Shown: positions 24,452-34,849, counted from the first letter of the stretch. The stretch is 64,000 nucleotides of DNA from Chryseobacterium jejuense (GCF_900100075.1 NZ_FNEG01000004.1:578375-642374), one strand, 5' to 3'. Made by a program: numbers and translations. Notes: a model not told the origin generated them from the letters alone.

Positions 24452-24480
24452 ATTTATCGGCTATCTCAAAATATTTAGAA

Positions 24481-25407
24481 ATGAACAACAATAGTAAGAT
24501 TTTATTAAATACTCCTGAATTACGCAAGGAAAACCAGCTATTAAGTCTTGTTGAAAATCAGACAAAGTTCAATCTAAACAATTGTGAATTCAGTATCTAC
24601 GAAACACATAAGGCAGCTTTCGGAGTGAAGCTTCATTTTGAAAATATTGCATTTACAGCCATGTTAAGGGGTAAAAAACACATGAAGCTAGATAACAAGA
24701 CCAGTTATTTTGATTATTTTCCGGGAGAAAGCATTCTGGTAGCCCCCGGTGAAACCATGGTTATTGATTTTCCTGAGGCAGATGAAACTCCTACGCAATG
24801 CATTTCTTTAAGTTTAAACCCTGATTTTATAGAGAATTCTCTTAATCATTTAAATTACCATCTTCCAAAGGTAGATGAAGCCTCCCAATGGAATATTCAG
24901 CTGGATGAGTATTTTCTTTTTAACAATCAGGCGCTGGCTTCTGCCACCAACAATATTATGAGAATAGCCATGGATGATAATTCTCAAAAGGATATTATGG
25001 CTGATTTCGCTTTGAAAGAACTCCTTATACGACTTATGCAGACACAGGCCAGAAGTATGGTGGAAAGAAATATTGTGAAAAATAAATCGAGAATTGGATT
25101 TGTTGTTGATTATATTAAAAGGAATCTGCATCAGAAACTATCTATTGAGAGTATTGCTAAGCTTGCCTATGTGAGCAAATCGAACTTCTTTAAGATGTTC
25201 AAAGATGAATTGGGCACTTCTCCGAATGATTTTATATTACAGGAAAGAATCAGTAAGGCTAAAGAGTTACTGGCTACCCAAAACAGTATTAAAGAAACAG
25301 CTTACCAGACCGGATTTTCGGATACTAATTATTTTACCAGGGTTTTTAAACAACTGGAAGGAGTAACACCGAAGAGTTATCAGAACAGGATGATTATTCG
25401 AGAGTAG
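24481..25407 (+). CDS. AraC-family transcriptional regulator of the aldehyde dehydrogenase locus
   Basis: A 308-residue regulator. Residues 1 to about 190 form an AraC_N-like ligand-sensing domain (FGVKLHFENIAFTAMLRGKK, ESILVAPGETMVIDFPEADE). The C-terminal AraC DNA-binding domain has two helix-turn-helices: LSIESIAKLAYVSKSNFFKM, then IKETAYQTGFSDTNYFTRVF with the family ending GVTPKSYQNR. AraC regulators of this type commonly activate aldehyde dehydrogenase genes when aldehydes or alcohols are present. It is divergent from the dehydrogenase, and a convergent terminator separates it from the next gene. Confidence 0.9.
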   Translation: MNNNSKILLNTPELRKENQLLSLVENQTKFNLNNCEFSIYETHKAAFGVKLHFENIAFTAMLRGKKHMKLDNKTSYFDYFPGESILVAPGETMVIDFPEADETPTQCISLSLNPDFIENSLNHLNYHLPKVDEASQWNIQLDEYFLFNNQALASATNNIMRIAMDDNSQKDIMADFALKELLIRLMQTQARSMVERNIVKNKSRIGFVVDYIKRNLHQKLSIESIAKLAYVSKSNFFKMFKDELGTSPNDFILQERISKAKELLATQNSIKETAYQTGFSDTNYFTRVFKQLEGVTPKSYQNRMIIRE

Positions 25408-25471
25408 TGATAGATATGAGGTTCGTGTTCCGGAACCGCTTAGTTACTTTTAAGTGAATTTCAAGTAAAAT

Positions 25472-25505
25472 AAAGAAGAGCCCCATTTTCATGGAGCTCT
25501 TCTTA
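25472..25505. terminator. Bidirectional intrinsic terminator
   Basis: The stem AAGAAGAGC (25473-25481) with GCTCTTCTT (25496-25504), extended by CCA/TGG inside, lies between the convergent AraC gene (stop 25407) and SusD gene (stop 25528). Confidence 0.8.
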
Positions 25506-25527
25506 TATATATTAAAAATGTTATTTC

Positions 25528-26994
25528 TTAATACTTATCATTCTGTTGAATGTTTGGGTTAGCCTGAACAGCATTGATAGGAATTGGCCATTGCCATAAA
25601 TAACTATCTGCAGCTAAAGTCTGGGTAAGCGCTTTTGATCCGCTACCATCAGCAATATCTCCTTTACCTGATCTTTGAACAGAAAGACCTAGTCTTTTTA
25701 AGGTATACCATCTGTCATTTTCAAAAGCAAGCTCTAATCTTCTTTCTTTCAGGATAGCATCTAGAAGAGCCGTTCCAGCTTCTGTTCCAGGAGTAAATGC
25801 AGTATATCTTTCTTTTCTCAGCTGGTTTAGTAAAGTAAGAGCTGTTCCCTCATTACCTGATCTGTAAGATGCTTCTGCTACGTTCAGTAATACTTCAGCA
25901 GTTCTCAGATATTTAACTGGAACAATGTTCACTGGTCCACCGTTACCTGCATATTTTGTAATGTGATTGTACATTTTTTTGTTGTACAAAGCTGTAGTAA
26001 AATAAGTAGTTTTTCTTACGTCATTAGCAGCAAAAGAGTTGAAGAAAGCATAATCTGCAACAAATTCTGATCTGTATTGACCGTCGATTAACTGGTTATA
26101 AGCAACCCCTACTGTATTACGCTCAGGTGCTGCGTTTGAGATCTGGAATAAAACTCCGTCAGCAATTTTAGCCAATCCTTCGTTTTCTTTCCAGATACTG
26201 TTAAAGTTAGCCAATGTTGTAACACTTGGTGAAAGACCTAATGCTAGCTGACCATATTTTACAGTATTAGCATAGTCTCCCTTGTAAAGGTACACTCTTG
26301 ATAATAATCCGTATACAGCAGCTTTACTGAATCTTCCTTTATCAGCGTCATTCTGAGTAATTTTATCAGCAGCAAATAACAAGTCATTAATTACTTTTGT
26401 ATATGACTCATCTACTGATAAACTTCTGGATGAATTATTATTCAAAGGCTTAAAAGATTCAGAATAATAAATACCGTATTGGTTCTTTGCTGATGATTTC
26501 TGTGTAGGGATTACAGAGTAAGCTCTTAAGATATCGAAATGAGCTGCTGCTCTGATTGCTCTAGCTTCAGCTTCTATATTATCTTTTTGAGTACCAGTTA
26601 CTACTCCGTTATTTAAATAAGAAAGAACAAAGTTAGCTCTGCTTACTACCGCATATGCAGCACTGAACAAACCTGTTGTCTGTGAATTATCTGAAGAGAA
26701 TTCAAAGTTTGAAGCTGCAGCATTAGAGTTTCTTCCTCCATCTGAAATAATAAGGTTATCTGTAGTAAGGTCACCCATAATAAGCTGGTTACCTGTATCA
26801 CTTGTGTAATAACCTACTCCTTTAAATGCAGTATAAGCTCCATCTAAAGCCTGTCTGAATGACTCAGGTCTGGTCATAGCTTGTTCTTCAGCTTCATTCA
26901 CAGATGAAATCTGATCCAAATTTCTTTCACAAGACGTTAACGATACAACAACAGTCAACGCAGCTAAACTTATTTTTATTATATTCTTTTTCAT
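25528..26994 (-). CDS. SusD/RagB-family outer-membrane lipoprotein (second pair)
   Basis: A 488-residue lipoprotein from the ATG at 26994; a TTG 12 bases upstream would add four residues before the signal. The type II signal is MKKNIIKISLAALTVVVSLT followed by SCERN, with the lipidated Cys in LTSC. SusD landmarks are EARAIRAAAHFDILRAYSVI near 145-165, LLSRVYLYKGDYANTVKYGQ (TPR) and the C-terminal KERRLELAFENDRWYTLKRL. It begins 14 bases after the SusC stop and forms an outer-membrane uptake complex with it. No hydrolase or regulator gene is adjacent, so the substrate cannot be guessed. Confidence 0.92.
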   Translation of the reverse strand: MKKNIIKISLAALTVVVSLTSCERNLDQISSVNEAEEQAMTRPESFRQALDGAYTAFKGVGYYTSDTGNQLIMGDLTTDNLIISDGGRNSNAAASNFEFSSDNSQTTGLFSAAYAVVSRANFVLSYLNNGVVTGTQKDNIEAEARAIRAAAHFDILRAYSVIPTQKSSAKNQYGIYYSESFKPLNNNSSRSLSVDESYTKVINDLLFAADKITQNDADKGRFSKAAVYGLLSRVYLYKGDYANTVKYGQLALGLSPSVTTLANFNSIWKENEGLAKIADGVLFQISNAAPERNTVGVAYNQLIDGQYRSEFVADYAFFNSFAANDVRKTTYFTTALYNKKMYNHITKYAGNGGPVNIVPVKYLRTAEVLLNVAEASYRSGNEGTALTLLNQLRKERYTAFTPGTEAGTALLDAILKERRLELAFENDRWYTLKRLGLSVQRSGKGDIADGSGSKALTQTLAADSYLWQWPIPINAVQANPNIQQNDKY

Positions 26995-27008
26995 AAAGCT
27001 ATTCAATA

Positions 27009-29810
27009 TTAAAATTCTAATTGCATTCCTACCATGATCGTTCTTACAGCAGGATAAGTATAAAGGTTATATGATCCAGGAACGAATAATGATGTAGATT
27101 CAGCAGATCCTACAGAAATTTCAGGTTCTCCATGGAAGCTTGTTACTGTAAATAAGTTCTGTCCCATTACATACATTCTCAGTTTATTAATTGGAGAATC
27201 ATCTCCAAGAATTTTTTTATCAAATGTATATCCTAATGTAAGGGCTCTTAATCTTAAGTAGTCTGATTTCTCAATCCACTGATCAGAATCACGCAAACCG
27301 TTAGAGTCTACTCTTTGTAATACATCTGTATCACCTGGCTTTCTCCACATATTAGCAGCTGACTGCGCCATGTTTCTTCCTGCTTTAGCCTGAGTTGGAT
27401 CATTAGCCAGTAAATACATGTTGTTATATGTATAACCTCCTAACTTGAATGTAAAGTCTGCACTGAAGTCGAATCCTTTATATTGAAGTGTAGTTCCGAA
27501 ACCTCCGAAGCTTTTTGGGAAAGGAGTTTTATCTGTAATTGGAACTGCATTGGAAGCACTGTATGTTTCTGTAATTTTTCCGTCTTTATCGTAATATTGA
27601 GCGTTTCCGTTTGCTGAGTTTACTCCTGCAAATCTAACGTTATAGAATGCGTACGGAGATTCACCTACTTTAAGATAAGTATATCCAAGGTTTCTTTCAG
27701 TTTGTCCGTCTGCAAGTTTATCAAGAGTTGATTTCTGGAAAGAGATGTTAGCACGTACAGTCCATTGGAAATCTTTCTTTCTCATAACGTCTACGCTTAA
27801 TTCAGCTTCAAGACCTTTCTGAGTCATATCACCAGCATTGATATATTGGTAATATGAACCTTCCTGCTTATCTAATGGCACTAACTGAACGAAATCTTTT
27901 CTCTTGTTTTGGTAAACTTCTACGGAACCACGAATTCTTCTCTTCCACATTGTAAAGTCAACCCCTGCGTTAGTTACCGCATTAGATTCCCATTTCAGAT
28001 TCTGGTTACCAACGATGTAAACTTTTTCAGTACTGTTATAAGTTCCAGGGAATAAAGCTGCGTTATTTCCGTATAAATCGAAACCAACATTAGCTACATT
28101 GTAATAGTCAGATAATGAACCATCATTTCCGGTTGTACCGTAAGAAGCTCTCAATTTCAAGTCGTTGATGAAACCACCTTTCATGAAGTCTTCTTTGGCA
28201 ATGTTCCAAGCAGCACTTGCTGACCAGAAGATCCCGCTCTTGTTATTAGCTCCAAATCTTGAAGAAGCATCTCTTCTTAATGACCCTGTTGCTAAATATT
28301 TACCTTCATAGTCATAGTTTACCATACCCGCTAAACTGAAAAGGGTATTTCTAATTTTAGTTCCAGTAAATGTATTTCTGTCAGAAGGAGTCGTGATAGA
28401 TGGAACACTAAGCGTAGTAGATTTTAATCCATAAGCACTTGCATTCGCTGTTTCGGTGAAGTTATCGTTATATTCGATAAATCCTAAGAAATCAAAATTA
28501 TGTTTTCCGAATGATTTCTTATAATTTAATGAGTTGTTCCATGTATAGTTAAATCCATAGAATGTATTTTTAGCCAATGAACCTGTAGGGATCTTGTTGG
28601 TAGTTAAATCCAGGTTAGATCCTTTTTTCATCCATGTAGTCCCCATGTACCAGTCATAAAGTCCGTTGAAATTCGTTTTGAATTTCAATCCATCCATGAT
28701 CTTATATTCTCCGAATAAAGTTACTGGGATTCTTAATCTCTGGTCTTCTGCTCTGTTATTACGGATTTGCTCTACAGTGTTTGAACCCGCTCTCATTTTT
28801 TGATTGTAGCTTCCGTCTGGGTTATAAATCGGCTCGTAAGGAGCATATTTATACATTGCCGCGAATGGGTTCTGTGTATTGTTTCTGTCTCTGAAGTTTT
28901 CTGTAACCTGATACTGAACTCCAAGGTTAACTCCAACGTTTAACTTTTCGCTAAGTTTATTGGTAAATCCGAAGTTACCTGTATATCTCTTAAGTCCGTC
29001 TATATCTCTAAGAATACCATTATCAGAATCATATCCTAATGAATAATAGAATGTACTTTCTCTAGATCCTCCTTGTGCACTGAACAAATAAGACTGAATG
29101 CTTGAAGGTCTCAACAAGTCTTTTTGCCAGTTGTGATCATAAACAGCAAGTGCATTAATTTCATCCTGAGATCTTGGTGCTACACCTAAGTAACCTAACT
29201 CATTCTGGTAGTTCATTAACTCTCTGGAATTCATCATCGTGAAATTCTTGTCTTTCAGTTTTTCACTGAAACCAAATTTACTTTCAAATGAATAGTTAGT
29301 TTTTCCAACTTTTCCAGCTTTAGTAGTTACTACAACTACTCCATTTGCTCCTCTCGCACCATACTGAGCCGTAGCCGCAGCATCTTTAAGAACGGAAATT
29401 GATTCTACGTCTGCAGGGTTGATTGCACTGAACTGTCTAGCAGTCATATACATACCATTCACTACATAAGTAGGTTCAGAAGATCCACCAACACCGGCAA
29501 CCCCTCTTACCATAATGGTAGCAGCAGAACCTGGCTGTCCCGTAGCACTTTGTACATATACCCCTGAAGCTTTACCTTGTAAAGAGTTTCCGATAGATGT
29601 TGTAGGAGAAGTTCTTCTGATAGCATCTCCACTTACAACGGCCTGAGCCTGGGTAATTTCATCTGCTTTTTTCTTCTGATATCCAGTAACGATTACCTCA
29701 TCGATCTTATTCTCCTTCAGAATAGAATCATTCTTAGATTTTTGCGCATAGGCAGCTTGTCCTAAAAAAAACAAAGCTCCAGCACTTAATACATGTAACT
29801 TCACATTCAT
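27009..29810 (-). CDS. SusC/RagA-family TonB-dependent transporter (second pair)
   Basis: A 933-residue channel from the ATG at 29810; 20 further upstream residues would precede the signal peptide and are not credible. The signal is MNVKLHVLSAGALFFLGQAA. There is no carboxypeptidase-like domain: the plug follows directly (KENKIDEVIVTGYQKKKA), with SusC signatures PTYVVNGMYMTARQ and AAATAQYGARGANGVVVVTT. The barrel ends in RTIMVGMQLEF. The signal peptide and first plug strand are nearly identical to the SusC at 31976-34849, though the rest has diverged, so the two are paralogues. Both share an identical 16-base motif about 30 bases upstream of the start. Confidence 0.93.
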   Translation of the reverse strand: MNVKLHVLSAGALFFLGQAAYAQKSKNDSILKENKIDEVIVTGYQKKKADEITQAQAVVSGDAIRRTSPTTSIGNSLQGKASGVYVQSATGQPGSAATIMVRGVAGVGGSSEPTYVVNGMYMTARQFSAINPADVESISVLKDAAATAQYGARGANGVVVVTTKAGKVGKTNYSFESKFGFSEKLKDKNFTMMNSRELMNYQNELGYLGVAPRSQDEINALAVYDHNWQKDLLRPSSIQSYLFSAQGGSRESTFYYSLGYDSDNGILRDIDGLKRYTGNFGFTNKLSEKLNVGVNLGVQYQVTENFRDRNNTQNPFAAMYKYAPYEPIYNPDGSYNQKMRAGSNTVEQIRNNRAEDQRLRIPVTLFGEYKIMDGLKFKTNFNGLYDWYMGTTWMKKGSNLDLTTNKIPTGSLAKNTFYGFNYTWNNSLNYKKSFGKHNFDFLGFIEYNDNFTETANASAYGLKSTTLSVPSITTPSDRNTFTGTKIRNTLFSLAGMVNYDYEGKYLATGSLRRDASSRFGANNKSGIFWSASAAWNIAKEDFMKGGFINDLKLRASYGTTGNDGSLSDYYNVANVGFDLYGNNAALFPGTYNSTEKVYIVGNQNLKWESNAVTNAGVDFTMWKRRIRGSVEVYQNKRKDFVQLVPLDKQEGSYYQYINAGDMTQKGLEAELSVDVMRKKDFQWTVRANISFQKSTLDKLADGQTERNLGYTYLKVGESPYAFYNVRFAGVNSANGNAQYYDKDGKITETYSASNAVPITDKTPFPKSFGGFGTTLQYKGFDFSADFTFKLGGYTYNNMYLLANDPTQAKAGRNMAQSAANMWRKPGDTDVLQRVDSNGLRDSDQWIEKSDYLRLRALTLGYTFDKKILGDDSPINKLRMYVMGQNLFTVTSFHGEPEISVGSAESTSLFVPGSYNLYTYPAVRTIMVGMQLEF

Positions 29811-30458
29811 ATTAACAGATTTTAATATATTCAAGGGGACAAATATGTTAATAAATATTAACACCGTCAATTTATTAAAACCTTAAAACAGTCCTACAGA
29901 AAAGGAGTATCCGCACTTAACTCTAAAAAATAATAAAAAAAAACTTCAATTATATTTGAATTTTTAAAGAATATCAAAGCATTTTAAATATTAATGAAAT
30001 TTTAACCAAAAGTGAAATAAAAATTAATGTACATCAATTTAAAACAACAAGTGAAAAAAATTAACAACAAATAATCATATTAACGAAAAAAATAAAACAA
30101 ATCCATTCTGTTTTTCAACCAAAACCAGCAAAATGATGAATACTTTTTAGCAAAAAACCATAGAAAACAACCTGATAAAAATCAGGAAGACTGCCTTTTT
30201 AGGCAGTCTCCATGAAAATAAAATTAAAAATCTGTTAATATATGATATCTAATATTCAGTTTAAACCAGCATAGTTTTAAGAATGTTTTGTGACTTTATT
30301 TTTGTCATTAATATTATATTTTTCATTAAATAAATTATATTGTTTCATCTCTAAGACTAACATTATTTACTTCATAGTTACATTCATATATAATACTTCT
30401 TCATCCTTCAGTAATTACAATATATACCTTCATAAAAAGGCAATCTGAAATTAAAAAC
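29811..30458. other. Long AT-rich intergenic region upstream of the second SusC
   Basis: About 650 bases with no coding frame and very high AT content. The part next to the SusC start holds the shared promoter motif (29839-29854). A 9-bp hairpin, AGACTGCCT (30188-30196) with AGGCAGTCT (30201-30209), has a TTTT loop but only a weak T-run. It may be a terminator remnant or a leader structure. I see nothing else I can name. Confidence 0.4.
29839..29854 (-). promoter_or_regulatory. Promoter-region motif TTATTAACATATTTGT shared by two SusC genes
   Basis: On the minus strand this 16-mer is identical to the one at 34876-34891 and lies at nearly the same distance from the SusC start (29 versus 27 bases). 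It contains CATATTTG, one mismatch from TAnnTTTG, so it is probably the -7 region of both promoters. Confidence 0.55.
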
Positions 30459-30492
30459 GAAAAGGCCACCTTATTGAGAAGGCAGCCTTTTC
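30459..30492 (-). terminator. Intrinsic terminator after the third SusD
   Basis: GAAAAGGC (30459-30466) pairs with GCCTTTTC (30485-30492), with an inner CCTT/AAGG helix across a 2x2 internal loop. On the minus strand it is followed by a T-rich run. It lies 31 bases after the SusD stop at 30523. Confidence 0.75.
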
Positions 30493-30522
30493 TAAAAATA
30501 TATTAAAATTTGCTTTTATATC

Positions 30523-31956
30523 TTAATAACCAGGATACTGAGATAATAGTGTATTAGTATTAAGTTCAGCCTGAGGTAATGGAAAAGATTTAAACTGAAC
30601 TTTAGACGTGGTAAGTTCTACCTGAGTCTGAGAATTTTTAAAACCTAAACCATTTCTTTTTAGATCACTATATCTAAATCCTTCCAAGAACATCTCAATA
30701 TCTTTCTGCATTAAAATTTCTTTTAATAAATCTATTCCTGTTCCTGCGTAAGCATAGTCGGCATCTCTATAAGTTTTCACCCAGGTATTCAATTTAGCTA
30801 AAGCAACTGTAGGATTAGTATAATAAAGAGCCTCCAACTGATTAAAAACAGCTTCAGTCTTTCTTAGTACAACAATATCTCTATCTGCTGCAGTATATTT
30901 CATAACATCTATTGGCTTAGGATTATCTCCTAAAGTCAATACATATCCTGTATCTCTGTACCAGGTTCCCCTTCTAACATCTTTGGCTCCCATTTTACTA
31001 AAAAAGGTCTGGGTAGCAAAGTTTTGCTTATACCTCCCTGTAGATGACCATGTAGCTGTAATACCATCATTAGCTCCTGGTAAATCAAGCGCATTATAGT
31101 CTATCTGAAAAATGGTTTCTCCATTACTCTCTCCGGTTACAGAAAAGAAGTCTGTAACCCCTGAAGCAGACAACAAACTATAAGCTGGATTATCAAGAAC
31201 TTTCTGTGCATAGGTATTAGCCTGTGCATAATTTTTAGTTGCAAGATAATACCTTGAAAACAACATATCTACTGCCGCAGTAGTAAGTCTCCTATTCCCA
31301 TTTGTCACACCCGTACCAATTTTGGTACTTGCATTAGTTAAATCGGCAAATATCTGATCATATACCTGTTTTACACTAGATCTTGGAAGATTGACGGCCG
31401 GTTTAAATTCTAACGGTAAAGGAATTCCAACCTCAGGATTTGAACCATTAAAGTTATCACTAAATAACGATACTAGTGTAGAATAAGCCATTGCTCTCAC
31501 TGCATAAGCCTGACCAAACTGATTCACAGGTGATCCTGGTGTATTGGGGTCATCAGGAATCTTACCTTCATAACTAAGTACAAAGTTAGCATTAGCAATA
31601 ATTTTATATAGGGTAGCCCATAAAGTTCCCAAATCTCCACTGTTTTGCGTATAGAAAGTTAGGTTAGGATCTCTCGTTGTTGAAAACCTGTTTGAATTCA
31701 CTATAGCAACAAAACCGTTATCTCCCAATAATTCTTGTAAAGTCGGGATCATAGCACCATAAGAGTTAATCGATCCGTCATTGTTTGTCTGATATAAATT
31801 ATACAATCCGTTCACTGCAGTATTCAATACCTTCTCATTCGTAATTGCTTGATCCAAAGGAAGAGTAATTGGTGGTAACTCTTCCGAGAATTCACTTTTA
31901 CAAGAGCTTACCACAACTCCAGTTAATATTATTAATAAAACTTTTATTTTTTTCAT
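30523..31956 (-). CDS. SusD/RagB-family outer-membrane lipoprotein (third pair)
   Basis: A 477-residue lipoprotein from the ATG at 31956; an upstream start at 31986 would overlap the SusC stop and lacks a proper signal. The signal is MKKIKVLLIILTGVVVSSCK with lipobox VSSC. SusD features are AYAVRAMAYSTLVSLFSDNF near 155-175, DMLFSRYYLATKNYAQANTY and the C-terminal KDIEMFLEGFRYSDLKRNGL. It is encoded 19 bases after its SusC partner. The sequence is clearly diverged from the other two SusD proteins in this window, which suggests a different ligand. No enzyme gene accompanies the pair. Confidence 0.92.
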   Translation of the reverse strand: MKKIKVLLIILTGVVVSSCKSEFSEELPPITLPLDQAITNEKVLNTAVNGLYNLYQTNNDGSINSYGAMIPTLQELLGDNGFVAIVNSNRFSTTRDPNLTFYTQNSGDLGTLWATLYKIIANANFVLSYEGKIPDDPNTPGSPVNQFGQAYAVRAMAYSTLVSLFSDNFNGSNPEVGIPLPLEFKPAVNLPRSSVKQVYDQIFADLTNASTKIGTGVTNGNRRLTTAAVDMLFSRYYLATKNYAQANTYAQKVLDNPAYSLLSASGVTDFFSVTGESNGETIFQIDYNALDLPGANDGITATWSSTGRYKQNFATQTFFSKMGAKDVRRGTWYRDTGYVLTLGDNPKPIDVMKYTAADRDIVVLRKTEAVFNQLEALYYTNPTVALAKLNTWVKTYRDADYAYAGTGIDLLKEILMQKDIEMFLEGFRYSDLKRNGLGFKNSQTQVELTTSKVQFKSFPLPQAELNTNTLLSQYPGY

Positions 31957-31975
31957 TTTTTTAAACTTTAAACAA

Positions 31976-34849
31976 TTAGAAATCAACCTGAATACCGAAA
32001 ATAAACTGTCTCATATTAGGCTGTGTCATATCAAAAACCCCCAGATTTGACACCGTGTAATCAAAAGCATTCGAGTTCGCTTCAGGGTCGAAACGTAATT
32101 TTTTATCAAATGCATAGGTATATAAATTAACTCCTCTTACGTAAGCATAAATCCCTTTAACACTAGGAATATTAAGCGTTGAACCTTTAAATGTATATCC
32201 TAATTCAATATTTCTTAACCTGATATTATCTCCTTTGTATAAATATCTGGTGGAACTTGAATTGGAAGACCTATTCCCATTATACACTTGTTTTGGCCTT
32301 GAAGCAGTAGGATTGGAAGGGCTCCAGGAATCATATAAAGATTCCCATGTTGTATTCACAGTTGGATAAGCTCCATCCGATTCATACACAAATCCCCATC
32401 TATCCCATACAGAATAATCTCCCTGATAAGTAATCATAAATGACAATTTTGCCCCTTTATAAGTAAATTCATTGATTAAACTGGCAACATGCGTAGGCAA
32501 AGCTTTCTGTCCTGTAAATGACAGCTTTGCTTTATTCACATCATTAGTTGTAGCTGTTCTTGATTCATCAGTATACCAAAGCGGATCTCCATTTGAAGGA
32601 TCTACCCCTGCCCATAATCTTGTATAAAATTCAGTCGGGTTATGTCCAGGGAAAAATGCCTTTACCCCAGGAATAACAGTTGGCGTAGGATCTCCTTTTA
32701 TATAAGTAACCTTGGAATCATTATAAGAGTAATTGGCTTTAATATCCCAACTAAATGATTCTGTACTTTTTCTATACCCTAATAAAGCTTCAAATCCGTT
32801 AGATTTAACTTCTGCCTGGTTTCTGATAACCGTGCTAAATCCCGTAGAAGGAGAAATCGGCACATCATATACCTGATCAGGATTAATATTAGAATACACA
32901 TCAAAACTACCATAAATACCTCCCATTGCTCCTAATGAGAAATCTAACCCAATATTTCTCTTTTTAGACTTCTCCCAAACCAGCCCGTCCGGTGCTCCTG
33001 GAGTTAGGATATACCCTGCATTGGTCTGCAGATAATTACCCACCAAAGTATACTGCGGATATTTAGCATATGGAGATGCAGCTTGATTACCATTTTCTCC
33101 ATAACTCGCTCTAAGCTTCAATGAATTTACATAGGTTGGTAAGAAATTCATCTTTCCTAAATCGAAACTCACACCAACTCCAAAGAAATTCCCTCCTTTT
33201 GTATACCCTGAATAAGTATCTCTTCTCGCAGATCCTGTAATGGTAGCAAATTTATTATAGGTATAGGAAGCTCTTGCAATATAACCTACAAGTGTCCATG
33301 CATCAGTTCTTCCAGTTGCTCCTGTAGCGTTAGCCGCCGCATCAGCATACCTGATTCTTGTACCAGCCGGAAAACCTCTTTTTGAAAGCGTATTATATTC
33401 CAGCGTCCTTCTTGTGGATTCCATCCCTACCGATGCAGAAATATCATGTACTCCAGCAAATGTTTTGTTAAAGTTTACAAAGTTATACCAGTTCCAAGTG
33501 AAGAAATTTCTAATACTCTTGAAGTAATATCCATTACCATTTGCATTGGATGGCTCATATCCGTCTCCATAGTCAGGATTCCAGTAAATAAATTCATTAC
33601 CTGCGGTATTATCAATTCCAAAGTTGGAATTAAAAGTCAGATAAGGTAATATTTTATAGTCAACATTTAATGAAGTAAGTACTTTATCAAAAGTTCCTTT
33701 TGTAAGGTTTGTTCCTGTTAACGCCAATGGATTAAACTGAGGATTCAAATACACAAGGTTCAGGTTATAATTCCCATCACTCAAATAAGGATTTTGAGTT
33801 GGTGAAAGAAGAGTTCCTGAGAAAACCGGATTTGCATAAGATGAAGCATCTGATGGTCCAGCCTGTATTGTTCTTGACAGGTTAGTTGAAAAAGTAATAT
33901 TTAACCTATCAGTAGCTTTCCAATTAGCTTTCAATGTTCCTGTATATCGATCAAAAACTGCATCATATGATAACCCTTCCTGTTTCAAATATCCTAATGA
34001 TGCGTATAAAGTAAAATCTTTAAAGCCTCCTGAATAACTTAAGTTATACCTGTTAGTGATTGGAGAGTTTCTTCTGGTCAACCTTCTCCAATCGGTATCC
34101 GTTTTACCATCCCATTTCAACACCTTAGTTCGGCCGTAGTCCGTAGCCTCCTGAACATCTTTAAAACCATCTTTAGGATCAGTAACAGGATATCTATTAT
34201 AAAGAGCCTGTCCTAAATAAGTCACATGCTCCTGAGCATTTAACATATCTAATTTATCAAAAGCAATATTGGATGTACCTATTTCACTGATAAACTGCAG
34301 GCTGGATTTCCCTTTCTTACCTGATTTTGTAGTAATTATAATTACTCCATTTGCTCCTCTGGAACCATAAATTGCTGTTGCCACACCATCTTTTAGAACC
34401 TGCACATCTTCAATATCCGCAGGGTTGATTAATGATAATGCATTTTGAGTAGTTAAAGCCCCAGAAATATCACCAGACTGAACTGGCACTCCATCAACAA
34501 TATATAACGGATCATTACCTGATGTCAATGAAGAAATTCCTCGAATCAAAGTTATCGTTGATGCTCCAGGCTGTCCGGAGCTTGCGCTTGACATTAAACC
34601 AGCCACAGTTCCCTGTAGAATATTATCAATAGAAACTGCAGAAGGTTTTTCGAGAATATTCCCTGATACTTTAACTAGAGATCCGGCAGATTGTTCAGGA
34701 GTCATTTTAATCCCGTAAGAACCAGTAATAACAACTTCATCAATCTTATTCTCTTTAGGAATGGTATCTTTCCCAGCTTTTTGCGCAAAAGCAGCCTGTC
34801 CTAAAAAAAACAGCGCTCCAGCACTTAATACACGTAATTTAACATTCAT
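31976..34849 (-). CDS. SusC/RagA-family TonB-dependent transporter (third pair)
   Basis: A 957-residue channel. The signal MNVKLRVLSAGALFFLGQAA differs by one residue from that of the SusC at 27009-29810 over this stretch. The plug follows at once (PKENKIDEVVITGSYGIKM) with DPLYIVDGVPVQSGDI and GVATAIYGSRGANGVIIITT. It lacks the N-terminal carboxypeptidase-like domain. The barrel ends in RQFIFGIQVDF. It forms a two-gene operon with the SusD at 30523-31956. The barrel is diverged from its neighbour, so the pair looks like an older duplication with new specificity. Substrate unknown. Confidence 0.93.
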   Translation of the reverse strand: MNVKLRVLSAGALFFLGQAAFAQKAGKDTIPKENKIDEVVITGSYGIKMTPEQSAGSLVKVSGNILEKPSAVSIDNILQGTVAGLMSSASSGQPGASTITLIRGISSLTSGNDPLYIVDGVPVQSGDISGALTTQNALSLINPADIEDVQVLKDGVATAIYGSRGANGVIIITTKSGKKGKSSLQFISEIGTSNIAFDKLDMLNAQEHVTYLGQALYNRYPVTDPKDGFKDVQEATDYGRTKVLKWDGKTDTDWRRLTRRNSPITNRYNLSYSGGFKDFTLYASLGYLKQEGLSYDAVFDRYTGTLKANWKATDRLNITFSTNLSRTIQAGPSDASSYANPVFSGTLLSPTQNPYLSDGNYNLNLVYLNPQFNPLALTGTNLTKGTFDKVLTSLNVDYKILPYLTFNSNFGIDNTAGNEFIYWNPDYGDGYEPSNANGNGYYFKSIRNFFTWNWYNFVNFNKTFAGVHDISASVGMESTRRTLEYNTLSKRGFPAGTRIRYADAAANATGATGRTDAWTLVGYIARASYTYNKFATITGSARRDTYSGYTKGGNFFGVGVSFDLGKMNFLPTYVNSLKLRASYGENGNQAASPYAKYPQYTLVGNYLQTNAGYILTPGAPDGLVWEKSKKRNIGLDFSLGAMGGIYGSFDVYSNINPDQVYDVPISPSTGFSTVIRNQAEVKSNGFEALLGYRKSTESFSWDIKANYSYNDSKVTYIKGDPTPTVIPGVKAFFPGHNPTEFYTRLWAGVDPSNGDPLWYTDESRTATTNDVNKAKLSFTGQKALPTHVASLINEFTYKGAKLSFMITYQGDYSVWDRWGFVYESDGAYPTVNTTWESLYDSWSPSNPTASRPKQVYNGNRSSNSSSTRYLYKGDNIRLRNIELGYTFKGSTLNIPSVKGIYAYVRGVNLYTYAFDKKLRFDPEANSNAFDYTVSNLGVFDMTQPNMRQFIFGIQVDF

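Noticed and set aside
27009..29870. Upstream start of the second SusC at 29870
   Set aside because: It places 20 residues before a complete signal peptide and reads through the shared promoter motif.
25528..34849. A polysaccharide utilisation locus around the two SusCD pairs
   Set aside because: No glycoside hydrolase, lyase or dedicated regulator lies with these pairs, so the substrate cannot be called a glycan. The GH13 gene is about 9 kb away and separately transcribed.
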